NCBI GenBank assembly: GCA_004793585.1
Contig: SRZB01000012.1
Span: 20,130 to 84,129 of the forward strand
Reading direction: 5' to 3'
DNA: 64,000 nt
DNA from: Hominisplanchenecus murintestinalis
Lineage (GTDB): Bacteria > Bacillota > Clostridia > Lachnospirales > Lachnospiraceae
In this document: in pieces, positions 9,220 to 18,439 of the stretch
How positions within the stretch are numbered: position 1 is the stretch's first letter
Layout: every line of letters begins with the position of its first letter
Made by a program: the position numbers and the translations under genes
Notes under the pieces: generated by a model
What the model was told of the DNA's origin: nothing
Databases searched by the model: none
The model's input: only the letters and a program-made list of their open reading frames with translations

Positions 9220-9657
9220 CTATAACCTCGTATTAAGCCATTCTGCAATTTTCGCCAATGTATATTCTGCTTTTTCCTCTTCTCTGGCATCTGCAACTGC
9301 TACTCCGTAGCGCCACATCTCATTAAACTTTTTAGGCTCTACAGAACCGCCGCTCCCTTTTAATTCAATGTTTTTCAATACGAATGCATTACGGGGATTT
9401 ACCTCTTTTAACATTTCCTTTATGTTATGCCCAACCAACTCACCTTTTCCATGTCCCTTACAATATTTCTCTAATTTTTCATAGGTATCATTTCCGGTAT
9501 TCTTCATAATCAGGCTTTTCAATCCGCACTCTACAGAATAAAATAGAATCAATCTTCTGGTTTTTGAATCACCGATTGTATTTTTGTATAATCTGTAATG
9601 TCTTCGATAGCTATCGGAAAACTCCCTGCGTGTAACATTTAACCTTTTGTTCGCCAT
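9220..9657 (-). CDS. Small helical protein, HEPN-like
   Basis: A 145-residue, mostly helical, basic protein. The stretch LILFYSVECGLKSLIMKN followed by GHNIKEMLKEV resembles helices of HEPN domains, which are often ribonucleases or their inactive relatives in toxin-antitoxin and phage-defence loci. The canonical HEPN R-x4-6-H catalytic motif is not visible, so if it is HEPN it may be an inactive or non-catalytic form. It has GAGGT 7 bases before the ATG and its own promoter upstream. It is the first gene of a two-gene operon with the KGGVGR ATPase, and the pairing is the main argument for a shared function. Assignment to HEPN is from pattern recognition and is uncertain. Confidence 0.6.
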   Translation of the reverse strand: MANKRLNVTRREFSDSYRRHYRLYKNTIGDSKTRRLILFYSVECGLKSLIMKNTGNDTYEKLEKYCKGHGKGELVGHNIKEMLKEVNPRNAFVLKNIELKGSGGSVEPKKFNEMWRYGVAVADAREEEKAEYTLAKIAEWLNTRL

Positions 9658-9695
9658 AAACCAAACCTCATCTATCCGTTTTTAAAGATACATGA

Positions 9696-9725
9696 ATTAT
9701 ACCATAGCTTTTTATATAATAGCAA
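9696..9725 (-). promoter_or_regulatory. Promoter of the HEPN-like/KGGVGR operon
   Basis: Minus-strand TTGCTA (9720-9725), 18-base spacer, perfect TATAAT (9696-9701), about 35 bases before the start codon. Confidence 0.6.
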
Positions 9726-9941
9726 TTCTCAGCTTCCATTTTCTCTGAGCTTGAACTGCATAGTTACCCTCATTCTGTAACAATGACATGCAAAAGCCTA
9801 TCGAAAATTGCGATTAATAATAGGATATATCCTTACCGCCAAATTTCAAGATTTTCCCCCATTCGTCCATAAGTGTGTTATACTACTATCAATACCCGGC
9901 AGTGGACCGCCCCTGCCATTCAGAAAGGAGTTTCTATTCAA

Positions 9942-10517
9942 ATGAAAAGCATCAACAAAACCCAGAACAGAGCCATTGGAAAAGGGCTTTACTATTTATT
10001 TTTCGCTGAACTCTTCAGCCTCTTATCCGTTATTTCCGCTTTAGGCTCCATAACACTTGTGATTTCATCCTTTATTTCTATTTACGCCCTGTACAACATG
10101 TTCAAGGCAGAACCGAAATACCAGCCTGCCTTTATTTTTTCTGTAGTCCATGTACTTATGGCGCTGCTTGTAAGCTATTCTTACATCAGCCATGCGCCGG
10201 CATATCTCACAGCGCTCTTTGAGATGGCCTTCTATGTACCGCACATTGCCATGCTCTACTGTATCTGCACTACGACAGGGAAAGCGCTTGAACGTCTCAA
10301 TCCTGCGCTTTCCCAGCGCGCCTCTTTGATTTGGAAGATTTTCCTGTTCTACGATCTTCTGGTTATCGCGCGTATACTGCTAACGACCTCAGGTGCGCCC
10401 GAGACGATGTTTACCTCAGAGACGGCAAATGTCGTAACAGTTATTGTATCCATCGGAGCATCTCTTTTCTATCTGTTTTTCCTCTGGCAGAGCCAGACGC
10501 TTTTACAGAAAGATTGA
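9942..10517 (+). CDS. Multi-pass membrane protein of unknown function
   Basis: A 191-residue protein with six likely membrane segments and a short polar N-terminus. I recognise no family motif. The start is the ATG at 9942 (MKSINKTQNR), which has AAAGGAG 11 bases upstream; the longer frame to 9873 has no ribosome site. A TATACT sequence at 9879-9884 is a plausible -10 box but its -35 is weak. The gene stands alone between the divergent HEPN-like operon and the convergent thiamine operon, and is closed by a good terminator. No function is proposed. Confidence 0.75.
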   Translation: MKSINKTQNRAIGKGLYYLFFAELFSLLSVISALGSITLVISSFISIYALYNMFKAEPKYQPAFIFSVVHVLMALLVSYSYISHAPAYLTALFEMAFYVPHIAMLYCICTTTGKALERLNPALSQRASLIWKIFLFYDLLVIARILLTTSGAPETMFTSETANVVTVIVSIGASLFYLFFLWQSQTLLQKD

Positions 10518-10531
10518 TAAATATCGCATTA

Positions 10532-10576
10532 AAAACCCGTGCGCGGATTTCTGAAAATATCTGCACACGGGTTTTC
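10532..10576 (+). terminator. Terminator after the membrane protein gene
   Basis: Arms AAAACCCGTG and CACGGGTTTT with extra GC pairs inside form a stem ending in a T-run. Its A/T symmetry could also let it work for the convergent thiamine operon. Confidence 0.75.
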
Positions 10577-10658
10577 TATCTGCGCCTGGACACAGCGCAG
10601 ACTTCTGCTGCGCACGGCCTGTACCATCGGTTTTCTTCCCAAAAATCATAACTTCAGC

Positions 10659-11207
10659 TTATGGATTTCTCATCACTCCTGACATCACACAGTACCCTGC
10701 CGCGCCCTGTTCCAGCACAGAAGCGGCATTTTCTTCCGTAATACCGCCTATGCCGTATACAGGGAGTGGAACTGCCCGGCACACTTCCTGTAAAAAGTCC
10801 AGCCCTCGCGCCGGAATCCCTTTTTTGCAGTCCGTAAGAAACACATGCCCTGCGGTAAGGTAGGAAGCGCCCAGCGCGCACGCCTCCTCCGCCTCTTCCA
10901 CGGAGTGCACCGAAGCGCCGATTCTCCGAAATCCTTCCAGCTTTCCGGCCATCCCGCGCAGTTTCCAAAGCGGCAGATGGATGTCGGGACATCCCAGCTT
11001 CCGCGCGCATTCTGTCCAGGTATGAAGAATACATAAAGTTCCATGCCTTCTGCATACGGCAAGTACCTTTTTCGCCAAATCCTGGTACTTTTCCTCTTCC
11101 AAGTCCTTCTCTCTGAGGATAATCCCGGCGGGATGGCAGGATGCAAGCCAGTCAATCTGTTCTAAAAACGATCTTTCACACAGGCGGCGGTTCGTTACCG
11201 CCAGCAT
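10659..11207 (-). CDS. ThiE/TenI-like thiamine phosphate synthase family protein
   Basis: A 182-residue TIM-barrel protein of the thiamine phosphate synthase/TenI family, the last gene of the thi operon. It keeps the early VTNR strand, HLPLW in the position of the ThiE VHLGQ segment, and a C-terminal phosphate-binding VYGIGGITEEN. It is shorter and more divergent than the true ThiE encoded at 14053-14664, so it is more likely a TenI-type paralogue or a second, specialised synthase. The start is uncertain: ATG at 11207, 4 bases after the thiH stop, gives the usual N-terminus, while ATGs at 11225 and 11231 overlap thiH. Translation is probably coupled to thiH. Confidence 0.82.
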   Translation of the reverse strand: MLAVTNRRLCERSFLEQIDWLASCHPAGIILREKDLEEEKYQDLAKKVLAVCRRHGTLCILHTWTECARKLGCPDIHLPLWKLRGMAGKLEGFRRIGASVHSVEEAEEACALGASYLTAGHVFLTDCKKGIPARGLDFLQEVCRAVPLPVYGIGGITEENAASVLEQGAAGYCVMSGVMRNP

Positions 11208-11211
11208 ATTT

Positions 11212-12369
11212 TTAAACGTATACATAATCATTCATCACCGGCTGCATCCCCCGCTCCAAAAGCATCTGATGGATTTCCGCTACGCCGCGGCTGTCGTCAA
11301 TCTCAAACTGCTCATCCCCTTTGTCCTCCAGCTCTTCCACATGGCTTCCTACGCCTGTGCTTACTCCTGCGGAAATCTTTGTCGCCGCAATCGTGACAAT
11401 GTTATCGCGGAACCGGGCGCTTTCCCTCGTGGAAATCGTGATTCCCGCAAAGGGCATAAACAGCCGGTATGCTGTAATTACCTGCAGAAGCTGTGCTTCA
11501 TGCACATCCTTCGGGTTAATTTTATCGTTGTTGATAATCGGGCGGAGCCTTGGACATGAAAATGCAATCTCTGCCTGCGGATACTTCCTCTGCAGCAGCC
11601 ATGCATGGATTCCTGTAGCAAACGCATCTTTCCTGAAATCAGCCAGCCCCAGCAGCGCCCCGAATCCCACGCCCCGCATACCGCCCTTCAGGGCACGCTC
11701 CTGTGCATTGACCCGATAGGGAAATACCCGCTTATGCCCGCCCAGGTGAAGGGTTTCGTATTTATCGGAATCGTAAGTTTCCTGGAATACCGTAACATAA
11801 TCTGCACCGCATTCGTGCAGATATGCGTACTCATCGCTGTTCATCGGATACACCTCAAGCCCCACCATCTTAAAATACCTGCGGGCAATCTTGCAGGCTT
11901 CTCCCAGATATTCAACATCCGATTGTTTCCTGCTCTCCCCTACCAGAATCAGGATTTCTTCGAGCCCGGTAGCTGCAATCGCCTCCATTTCCTTCTCAAT
12001 TTCCTCATAAGTAAGCTTCGCCCTTTGAATTTTATTGCGGCAGTTAAATCCACAGTAAATGCAGTAATTTTCACAATAATTGGAAATATAAATCGGTGTA
12101 AACATATACACGGAATTTCCAAAATGCTTCCGCGTCTCCTGCTGTGCAAGCTGCGCCATTTCTTCCAGGAACGGAGCTGCCGCCGGGGAGAGCAGGGCCC
12201 CAAAGTCCTTTGGCGTACGAATATCGTTCGATAATGCCAGCCTCACATCTTCCGCCGTATATTTCTCATAATCATATTGATTCATAGCTGCCAGAACCTG
12301 CGTCATCACATCTGACTCCAGAACTTCCATGCCCTCCATGTATTCCATATGGTTCCATCTGTTTTCCAT
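11212..12369 (-). CDS. thiH: 2-iminoacetate synthase (tyrosine lyase), radical SAM
   Basis: A 385-residue radical SAM enzyme that cleaves tyrosine to give dehydroglycine for the thiazole of thiamine, the route used by anaerobes instead of the oxidase ThiO. The [4Fe-4S]/SAM motif is C99-x3-C103-x2-C106 (CENYCIYC). The C-terminal part (biotin/thiamin-synthesis-associated domain) contains AGITISTRESARFRDN. AGGAGG lies 9 bases before the ATG. It follows thiG by 13 bases in the thiC-D-E-S-F-G-H operon and overlaps or abuts the TenI-like gene. Confidence 0.97.
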   Translation of the reverse strand: MENRWNHMEYMEGMEVLESDVMTQVLAAMNQYDYEKYTAEDVRLALSNDIRTPKDFGALLSPAAAPFLEEMAQLAQQETRKHFGNSVYMFTPIYISNYCENYCIYCGFNCRNKIQRAKLTYEEIEKEMEAIAATGLEEILILVGESRKQSDVEYLGEACKIARRYFKMVGLEVYPMNSDEYAYLHECGADYVTVFQETYDSDKYETLHLGGHKRVFPYRVNAQERALKGGMRGVGFGALLGLADFRKDAFATGIHAWLLQRKYPQAEIAFSCPRLRPIINNDKINPKDVHEAQLLQVITAYRLFMPFAGITISTRESARFRDNIVTIAATKISAGVSTGVGSHVEELEDKGDEQFEIDDSRGVAEIHQMLLERGMQPVMNDYVYV

Positions 12370-12382
12370 CTTTCCGCGCCTC

Positions 12383-13153
12383 CTACTCTGCCAGGAATCC
12401 CGTCAACGGGGACGATGCAGACGCGCGCCCGTCCAGAACTCTCCCCATGCCTGCCAGGTATGCGCTCCGTCCTGCCTCAATCGCCTTTTTAAAGGCCTCT
12501 GCCATCGCCGGAATATCCCCCGCCGTAGCGATTGCTGTATTTGCCATGACTGCCGCCGCGCCAAGCTCCATCGCCTCGCATGCCTGCGAAGGCCGCCCAA
12601 TCCCTGCGTCCACAATAACAGGCACATCAATTTCCTCAACCAAAATCTTAATAAACTCCTTTGTAGCCAGGCCTTTATTTGTTCCAATTGGCGCGCCAAG
12701 CGGCATCACGCAGGCTGCTCCCGCGCTTACCAAATCTCTTGCTGCATTTAAGTCCGGATACATATACGGCATCACTACAAATCCCTCTTTCGCAAGGATT
12801 TCCGCAGCCCGAATCGTCTCCTGGTTATCCGGCAGAAGGTATTTGGTGTCACGGATAACTTCAATTTTCACAAAGTCCCCGCACCCCAGTTCCCGTGCCA
12901 GCCTGGCGATACGTACCGCCTCATCCGCATTTCTGGCTCCGGAAGTATTCGGCAGCAGCGTCACGCCGGCCGGAATATGATCCAGGATATTCCCTTCGCC
13001 GCCGCTGTTGGCACGCCGTACCGCCAGGGTAATGATTTCCGCCCCCGCATGCTGCACCGCCGCTTTAATCAAATCCAGATTGTATTTTCCCGAGCCCAGA
13101 ATAAATCTGGAGTTAAATACATGTCCGCCTAAAATCAATTTATCGTCTTTCAT
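12383..13153 (-). CDS. thiG: Thiazole synthase
   Basis: A 256-residue TIM-barrel enzyme that builds thiamine's thiazole phosphate from deoxyxylulose 5-phosphate, dehydroglycine and ThiS thiocarboxylate. The Schiff-base lysine is in DFVKIEVI, and the phosphate-binding [11 protein letters not shown] and [10 protein letters not shown] segments are present. The start at 13153 ([10 protein letters not shown]) has GAGGAG just upstream; the longer frame to 13177 is not needed. It works with ThiH, ThiS and ThiF encoded beside it. Confidence 0.97.
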   Translation of the reverse strand: MKDDKLILGGHVFNSRFILGSGKYNLDLIKAAVQHAGAEIITLAVRRANSGGEGNILDHIPAGVTLLPNTSGARNADEAVRIARLARELGCGDFVKIEVIRDTKYLLPDNQETIRAAEILAKEGFVVMPYMYPDLNAARDLVSAGAACVMPLGAPIGTNKGLATKEFIKILVEEIDVPVIVDAGIGRPSQACEAMELGAAAVMANTAIATAGDIPAMAEAFKKAIEAGRSAYLAGMGRVLDGRASASSPLTGFLAE

Positions 13154-13196
13154 GTGCTCTCCTCTTTTCCGTGTCAAATTCTATATACATAGCCGC

Positions 13197-13844
13197 TCAA
13201 GCTTCGCTTTCTCCGAGTATCAGCCGCACCGCCATATTCGCCTGATGCGCCGCGCAAAGCGTCACCCTGGGCGCCATCAAGCTGATTCCGCCTGCAATAT
13301 CGCTGACTCCGTCCCCGCAGATATACAGCCTGCGCATCCTTTTATGCGTCTGTATCAGGTTGCTACTTCCATATCCCGCCATCCCGGTTCCCGCCACGAG
13401 AATTGTTTCCGGCAGTTCCGCCAGCAGCGTGTTCACCAGCATTGCCTTATTTTCAGCCACGTCAAACGCCTCGCAAACCAGCCTGTCCCCCCGAAAAATT
13501 TCCGCCGCATTCTGAGACGTCACTTTTACCTTGTCCACAGTCATTTTTATATAAGGGTTTATTTCGCGGATTTCCCCCGCAAGCGCTTCCGTCTTATCCA
13601 TACCCAGATGCTTCATCTTGTAGACCTGCCGGTTCAGATTGCTGCCTTCTACCTTATCAAAATCCACCAGATGAAGGCTTCCGATCCCGGCCCTCGCCAG
13701 CATCACCGCGATATTAGAACCAAGCCCTCCAAGCCCCGCGACTGCAGCGTGGGCATGTTTCATTTTCCGGTGGTTTTCCGGCCCGTGGCGTTCTATCAGC
13801 AGCGCATCTATTTCTTCCTCTGTTAAAACTTTATGTACTTCCAT
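13197..13844 (-). CDS. thiF: ThiS adenylyltransferase, short (family 2) form
   Basis: A 215-residue E1-like enzyme that adenylates the C-terminus of ThiS before sulfur transfer. The nucleotide site GLGGLGSN is at residues 37-44, followed by the acidic DFDKVEGSNLNRQ motif with the conserved Asp and Arg. It is shorter than E. coli ThiF and lacks the usual pair of CxxC zinc sites, fitting the compact ThiF family 2 seen in Clostridia. Its ATG shares one base with the thiS stop (TGATG), so the two are translationally coupled. Confidence 0.95.
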   Translation of the reverse strand: MEVHKVLTEEEIDALLIERHGPENHRKMKHAHAAVAGLGGLGSNIAVMLARAGIGSLHLVDFDKVEGSNLNRQVYKMKHLGMDKTEALAGEIREINPYIKMTVDKVKVTSQNAAEIFRGDRLVCEAFDVAENKAMLVNTLLAELPETILVAGTGMAGYGSSNLIQTHKRMRRLYICGDGVSDIAGGISLMAPRVTLCAAHQANMAVRLILGESEA

Positions 13845-14041
13845 CAGCCGCCACCTACGAAATTTACCACTTCAAATATATCCCCGTCCGCTGTGACAAC
13901 AGACGCATACTCTGCTTTCGGAAGAATTTCCCCGTTCCGCTCTACCGCAATCCGCTGCAACGTGAACCCCTCCGCCAGAAGCATCTGCTCCACCGTCGTT
14001 CCCGGAGACACTTTTCTTTCTTTTCCATTTAATTTTATCAT
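13844..14041 (-). CDS. thiS: Sulfur carrier protein ThiS
   Basis: A 65-residue ubiquitin-fold sulfur carrier ending in VGGG; the terminal glycine is adenylated by ThiF and then carries the thiocarboxylate used by ThiG. The start at 14041 (MIKLNGKERK) fits the family; the longer open frame runs back into thiE and is a shadow. It lies 11 bases after the thiE stop and overlaps thiF by one base. Confidence 0.95.
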   Translation of the reverse strand: MIKLNGKERKVSPGTTVEQMLLAEGFTLQRIAVERNGEILPKAEYASVVTADGDIFEVVNFVGGG

Positions 14042-14052
14042 TCCAAATCCTC

Positions 14053-14664
14053 TCAGCCCAGTTTTCTGCGGAATCCCCGGATTGCGCCCGGAATATCCCC
14101 CGCTTTCATAATTCCTTCGGAAACCGCCAGGCCGTCGCATCCGCATTCCAACGGTTTCCCGCAATTTTCTGCTGTAATTCCTCCCACCGCTAAATTGGGA
14201 ATCTTCACCGCATCCAAAATCTGCCTGTACCTTTCCTCAGTGATAGGCACTGCGTCTTCCTTTGTCTGCGTAGGAAACCATGCCCCGCTGCCCAGATAAT
14301 CTGCGCCTTCTTTCTCTGCCGCCCGCGCCTGCTCCGGCGTCTTTGCCGTAGCTCCTACCAGCTTTCCTGCGCCGAGCAGCCTGCGAGCGTCCATTACCGG
14401 AATATCCTCCTGCCCCAGATGCACGCCGTCTGCCCCACAGAGCATAGCAATATCCACTCTGTCATTAATGATAACCTTCGCCCCTGAATTCTCCGCCCAT
14501 TCCATCAGCAGCCGCGCACGGCGCAGATATTCCGCGGAAGAAATATTTTTCTCCCGAAGCTGGATATAATCTATGCCCGCCTTAACCGCCTCGCAGATTT
14601 TCTCCTTTCCGTAAGAGAAATCCGTAATCAGGTACAGCCATTTCTTTCCTGTCCCGTGTATCAT
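14053..14664 (-). CDS. thiE: Thiamine phosphate synthase
   Basis: A 203-residue TIM barrel that joins HMP pyrophosphate and thiazole phosphate. Family motifs are visible in order: YIQLREKN, VIINDRVDIA, GVHLGQED, YLGSGAWFPTQTK and NLAVGGITAEN. The start at 14664 has GGAGG 7 bases upstream; an ATG at 14688 is in frame but lacks a good site. It is followed by thiS. A second, divergent family member is at the operon's end. Confidence 0.96.
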   Translation of the reverse strand: MIHGTGKKWLYLITDFSYGKEKICEAVKAGIDYIQLREKNISSAEYLRRARLLMEWAENSGAKVIINDRVDIAMLCGADGVHLGQEDIPVMDARRLLGAGKLVGATAKTPEQARAAEKEGADYLGSGAWFPTQTKEDAVPITEERYRQILDAVKIPNLAVGGITAENCGKPLECGCDGLAVSEGIMKAGDIPGAIRGFRRKLG

Positions 14665-14768
14665 TGCCTGTCCTCCATTTTCTGACATCCGTACTGCGTA
14701 TACCGTATCCCCGCAGTTTAGTCCTGCTCATTTTCTAACATACCGTATCCGAAGGCAGCTTCTTCGCG

Positions 14769-15650
14769 CTATCTTATCTTCATCTTCCAAAGATGGTTCA
14801 GCGCTCCGTGCCCATGCCCGATTCCCGGACTGTTTTCCAGGCAGCCTGTCAGATATGTTTTCGCCTCCCGTACGGCTTCCTCCAGAGAATATCCCTTTGC
14901 CAGATTGCAGGCAATCGCGGACGACAACGTGCAGCCTGTTCCATGAGTATGCCGTGTCTCCACGCGCCTGCCCGGAAACCAGATGCCTTTCTCTCCGTCA
15001 TACAGATAGTCGGCAGGCGCACCTTTGCGGTGCCCTCCTTTTATCAGGAACGCCGTGTGCCAGTGCTCAGAAAAGGCATACGCCATGTTTTCCGTCCATA
15101 AAACGCTTCCGCAATCCGCTTCTTTACTCTGCTCTTCTATAGCCGCCTTTGGATAGCTCCCACTGCTGCTCTGCATTTCTTCTTTACCCAAAGAACCCTT
15201 TAGAAAATCTGCCAGCTTTCCGGCTTCCGGCACATTCGGCGTAACCAGCGTAACTTTGGGAAACAAGATTTGCCGCATCGCTTCTGCCGCATCGGAGCGC
15301 AAAAGCTCTCGGCCGCTGCTGGAAACCATGACCGGGTCGAGCACGACGTGTTCCAGCCCCCAGCGTTCGATTGCTTCGCTTATCACTTCTACATTTTCTC
15401 TGGAGTACACCATCCCGATCTTCACGGCATCCGGCCGAATATCCTCCAGCACACTGGAAAGCTGCGCCGCCACAACCTCCGGAGGCAGCTCTTCCACCCG
15501 CTGGACGCCAAGGGTATTCTGGGCAGTTACGGCAGTAATCACACTCATTCCGTAAACTCCATAGGCGCACATCACTTTCAAATCTGCCTGAATGCCCGCC
15601 CCCCCGCCGGAATCCGACCCTGCAATGGTAAGCACTTTCTTATTCATCAT
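14769..15650 (-). CDS. thiD: Hydroxymethylpyrimidine/phosphomethylpyrimidine kinase
   Basis: A 293-residue ribokinase-like enzyme that phosphorylates HMP to HMP-PP. It begins [18 protein letters not shown] and carries the C-terminal [12 protein letters not shown] anion hole with the catalytic Cys region. A polar insert of about 30 residues (near residues 155-185, rich in S, E and K) is not part of the core fold and makes the protein longer than the usual 265. The start overlaps the end of thiC (ATG at 15650 or 15647 against the thiC stop at 15640), without a clear ribosome site, so translation is probably coupled. Confidence 0.95.
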   Translation of the reverse strand: MMNKKVLTIAGSDSGGGAGIQADLKVMCAYGVYGMSVITAVTAQNTLGVQRVEELPPEVVAAQLSSVLEDIRPDAVKIGMVYSRENVEVISEAIERWGLEHVVLDPVMVSSSGRELLRSDAAEAMRQILFPKVTLVTPNVPEAGKLADFLKGSLGKEEMQSSSGSYPKAAIEEQSKEADCGSVLWTENMAYAFSEHWHTAFLIKGGHRKGAPADYLYDGEKGIWFPGRRVETRHTHGTGCTLSSAIACNLAKGYSLEEAVREAKTYLTGCLENSPGIGHGHGALNHLWKMKIR

Positions 15651-16947
15651 AAATATTTACGATTTCACCGTCCAGGATACGGTTCATATTTTTCACCGCG
15701 CAGAAGTTCCCGCACATGCTGCAGGTATCCTCTTTTTCCGGCTTCGCAGACGCACGGTAACGCCTTGCCTTTTCCGGGTCGATACTCAGTTCAAACATGC
15801 CTTCCCAGTCCAGCTTCTTCCGGGCTTCGCTCATCCGGTTGTCCCAGTCCACTGCGCCTTTAATGCCTTTCGCCACATCCGCCGCATGAGCCGCAATCCT
15901 TGACGCGATAATTCCTTCCTTCACATCTTCCAAATCCGGCAGGCGCAGATGCTCGGCAGGCGTCACATAGCACAGGAACGATGCGCCGTATGCCGCCGCC
16001 ACCGCGCCGCCAATCGCCGCCGTAATGTGGTCGTACCCCGGAGCCACGTCTGTCACCAGAGGCCCCAGCACATAAAACGGAGCGCCCTGGCAGATGGTCT
16101 GCTGGATTTTCATATTTGCCGCAATCTGGTCAAGCGGCATATGTCCCGGTCCCTCAACCATTACCTGTACATCCTTCTCCCAGGCGCGTTTCGTCAGCTC
16201 TCCCAGGGTAATCAACTCTTCAATCTGGGAAATATCCGAGGCATCCTTTAAACATCCCGGGCGGCAGGCGTCCCCAAGGCTCATAGTAATATCATATTCC
16301 CGGCAGATATCCAGAATCTCGTCATAATGCTCATAAAACGGATTTTCCTCCCCCGTCATTTCCATCCATGCGAAAATAATGGAACCGCCCCTGGACACGA
16401 TATTCGTGAGACGCTTATTCCTCTTAAATTTCCCGGCAGTTTCCCTATTGATGCCACAGTGGATTGTCATAAAATCCACCCCGTCCTCCGCATGCATCTT
16501 CACAATATCCAGCCATTCCTGAGATGTGATTTCTTTCAGCGGCTTATGATAATACACTACCGCGTCATAAATCGGCACTGTACCGATGATAGCCGGGCAC
16601 TCGCTGGTCAGTCTTCGCCGGAACGTCCGGGTATCGCCGTAGGAACTCAAATCCATAATCGACTCCGCCCCCATTGCCACAGCGCTGTTTACTTTCGCCA
16701 CTTCCACATCCATGTCCTTACAGTCCCTGGAAATCCCCAGGTTTACATTGATTTTCGTCTTAAGCCTGGAACCAATCGCTGCAGGGCTTAAAGACGTGTG
16801 ACGCTTATTCGCAGGGATAATCGCCTGTCCCTTCGCCATCAGCTCCATCAGCTCCTTGACATCCATCTCCTCTTTCGCCGCCGCAGCTTTCATCTCCGGG
16901 GTGACAATCCCTTTTCTTGCGGCATCCATCTGTGTTGTGTAATCCAT
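15640..16947 (-). CDS. thiC: Phosphomethylpyrimidine synthase
   Basis: A 435-residue radical SAM-type enzyme that rearranges aminoimidazole ribotide to HMP phosphate, the first gene of the operon. It has the anaerobe-type short form without the N-terminal extension of E. coli ThiC. The C-terminal iron-sulfur motif is CSMCGNFC (C-x2-C-x3-C), followed by AVKNMN. The start at 16947 has AGGAGG 5 bases upstream; longer frames run into the leader. It is controlled by the TPP riboswitch at 17051-17140. Confidence 0.96.
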   Translation of the reverse strand: MDYTTQMDAARKGIVTPEMKAAAAKEEMDVKELMELMAKGQAIIPANKRHTSLSPAAIGSRLKTKINVNLGISRDCKDMDVEVAKVNSAVAMGAESIMDLSSYGDTRTFRRRLTSECPAIIGTVPIYDAVVYYHKPLKEITSQEWLDIVKMHAEDGVDFMTIHCGINRETAGKFKRNKRLTNIVSRGGSIIFAWMEMTGEENPFYEHYDEILDICREYDITMSLGDACRPGCLKDASDISQIEELITLGELTKRAWEKDVQVMVEGPGHMPLDQIAANMKIQQTICQGAPFYVLGPLVTDVAPGYDHITAAIGGAVAAAYGASFLCYVTPAEHLRLPDLEDVKEGIIASRIAAHAADVAKGIKGAVDWDNRMSEARKKLDWEGMFELSIDPEKARRYRASAKPEKEDTCSMCGNFCAVKNMNRILDGEIVNIYDE

Positions 16948-16989
16948 ACATTCCTCCTGTTTCGCTTTGTGGGTAACTCCCTTTACGGC

Positions 16990-17021
16990 AACAAGGGCGT
17001 CCCTGACGGAACGCCCCTGTT
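16990..17021 (-). promoter_or_regulatory. Probable expression-platform hairpin of the TPP riboswitch
   Basis: On the minus strand, AACAGGGGCGTTCC and GGGACGCCCTTGTT pair through 14 positions with G-U wobbles around a GTCA loop, between the aptamer and thiC. The trailing T-run is weak, so attenuation by termination is likely but not certain. Confidence 0.5.
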
Positions 17022-17050
17022 TTCTGCACTCACTGCGCATATATTCTCTC

Positions 17051-17140
17051 ATTTCCTACGCCGGCATTATCCGTATCAGGTTCATGGGTCGAAATCCGCT
17101 CGTATTTCCTCTCAGCCGGCGCGCCAGCTCCCCGTTACTT
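17051..17140 (-). ncRNA. TPP riboswitch (THI-box)
   Basis: The minus strand carries the conserved parts in order: GGGGAGCT, GCTGAGAGG, ACCC, GAACCTGATACGG and ATAATGCCGGCGTAGGAAA. The aptamer binds thiamine pyrophosphate and would switch off the downstream thi operon, starting about 100 bases before thiC. Confidence 0.95.
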
Positions 17141-17157
17141 TATCAACTTGTGCTTTT

Positions 17158-17186
17158 ATGATAAGCCCTGCCTGGAAATTTGTCAA
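17158..17186 (-). promoter_or_regulatory. Promoter of the thi operon
   Basis: Minus-strand TTGACA (17181-17186), 17-base spacer, TATCAT (17158-17163), placed just before the TPP aptamer. Confidence 0.75.
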
Positions 17187-17262
17187 ATGGGTTTTCAGAA
17201 TTCACTTATTTTATATATATGGAAAACAACCGCTTCCAAAAAACGCAATATCCCCATTCTGC

Positions 17263-18417
17263 CTACCGCGCCCCTACTGTACTGAGCAGTTTACTTTTCA
17301 GTTCTCCCTCAATCTTCCGCATTTCTATCTCCGCCGCCTGCCTCTTTTCCCGTCCTTCCCGCTGGATACGAAGCACTTCATCGAGAGTAGAAATCAGGGA
17401 TTCATTTGTTGCTTTCAGAGTTTCAATGTCTACAATCCCGCGTTCGGACTCTTTGGCCGTCTCGATGGTAGCCATTTTGAGGGTCTGGGCGTTTTTGCGG
17501 AGCAGTTCGTTTGTCATATCCGTGACTTCCCGCTGGGCTTTCGCTGCCTGAGAAGCATGGGACACGCCAAGAGCCAGCACCATCTGGCTCTTCCAGAGCG
17601 GCACTGTGTTTACCAGCGTAGACTGGATTTTTTCAGCCATTGTTGTGTCGTTCTCCTGGATCAGCCGGAGCTGGGGGGCTGTCTGCAGGGAAATCTGGCG
17701 GGTCAGCTCCAAATCATAAAGCTTTTTCTCAAAACGTCCGCACATGGAATCCAAATCGCGTACAGCCTGGGCGTCTTCGGGAAGCCCTGACTGATCGGCT
17801 TTCTGCATAAGTGCAGGCAATTCCTCTGCCCTTACCTGAGCCAGCTTCTTTTTTCCTGCCAGGATATACATAGACAGTTCCTTAAAGTAAGTTTTATTCA
17901 GTTCATACATCTTGTCCAGCATTGCCACGTCTTTCATAAGCTGAACCTGATGCCCTTCCAGCACCCGGGTGATTTTGGTCACATTCGCTTCTGCCTTTAC
18001 ATACTTAGACTTCATAGCGCCCAGTTTATTTGTTCCTTTCTTAAAAAAGCCAAAAACACCTTTCTCTTCTTCCACAGCGTCAAAGCTTTTAAGCTCTGCA
18101 ACCACATTTGTAAGCATGTCCCCGACCTCTCCCAAGTCTTTCGTGCGCACGTTTTCAAGCGCAGACTCCGAAAAGTCCGCCATCTTTTTCTGCGCCCCCG
18201 CCCCATACTGCAAAATCATGCCGGAATTGTGCAAATCAATCTGTTTTGAAAAGTCCTCTACCATCTTCTTTTCTTCCTCTGACAAAATAGACTCTTCATA
18301 AACCGGAACCTCTGCCGGTTTTTCCGGCGCCGCTGCAGGCACAGGCGCTTTCTCTTCCTCAAATGGATGGAACGTCAATGTCGGCGTTTCCTGAAAATCT
18401 TTAAATTCTTCTCTCAT
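17263..18417 (-). CDS. Toxic anion resistance (TelA/KlaA) family protein
   Basis: A 384-residue, almost wholly helical, soluble protein of the TelA family, named for tellurite resistance but more generally linked to envelope stress and, in Gram-positives, to lantibiotic or bacitracin tolerance. Family blocks include the central LQLMKDVAMLDKMYE-like helix, AQVRAEELP and the SQMVLALGVSHASQAAKAQREVTD region before a long C-terminal coiled coil. A proline-rich, low-complexity N-terminus (about residues 20-45) precedes the domain. Start at 18417 with GGGAGGATG upstream. It follows the XpaC-like gene by 22 bases; this two-gene pairing is widespread in Firmicutes. The exact biochemical role is not known. 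Confidence 0.9.
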   Translation of the reverse strand: MREEFKDFQETPTLTFHPFEEEKAPVPAAAPEKPAEVPVYEESILSEEEKKMVEDFSKQIDLHNSGMILQYGAGAQKKMADFSESALENVRTKDLGEVGDMLTNVVAELKSFDAVEEEKGVFGFFKKGTNKLGAMKSKYVKAEANVTKITRVLEGHQVQLMKDVAMLDKMYELNKTYFKELSMYILAGKKKLAQVRAEELPALMQKADQSGLPEDAQAVRDLDSMCGRFEKKLYDLELTRQISLQTAPQLRLIQENDTTMAEKIQSTLVNTVPLWKSQMVLALGVSHASQAAKAQREVTDMTNELLRKNAQTLKMATIETAKESERGIVDIETLKATNESLISTLDEVLRIQREGREKRQAAEIEMRKIEGELKSKLLSTVGAR

Positions 18418-18439
18418 GTCATCCTCCCGTTTCAATATA

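Noticed and set aside
9873..9941. N-terminal extension of the membrane protein at 9942
   Set aside because: No ribosome site before 9873, and a -10-like TATACT overlaps it; the ATG at 9942 has AAAGGAG.
13008..13826. Plus-strand open frame of 272 codons opposite thiG and thiF
   Set aside because: Shadow frame; both minus-strand genes have complete family motifs.
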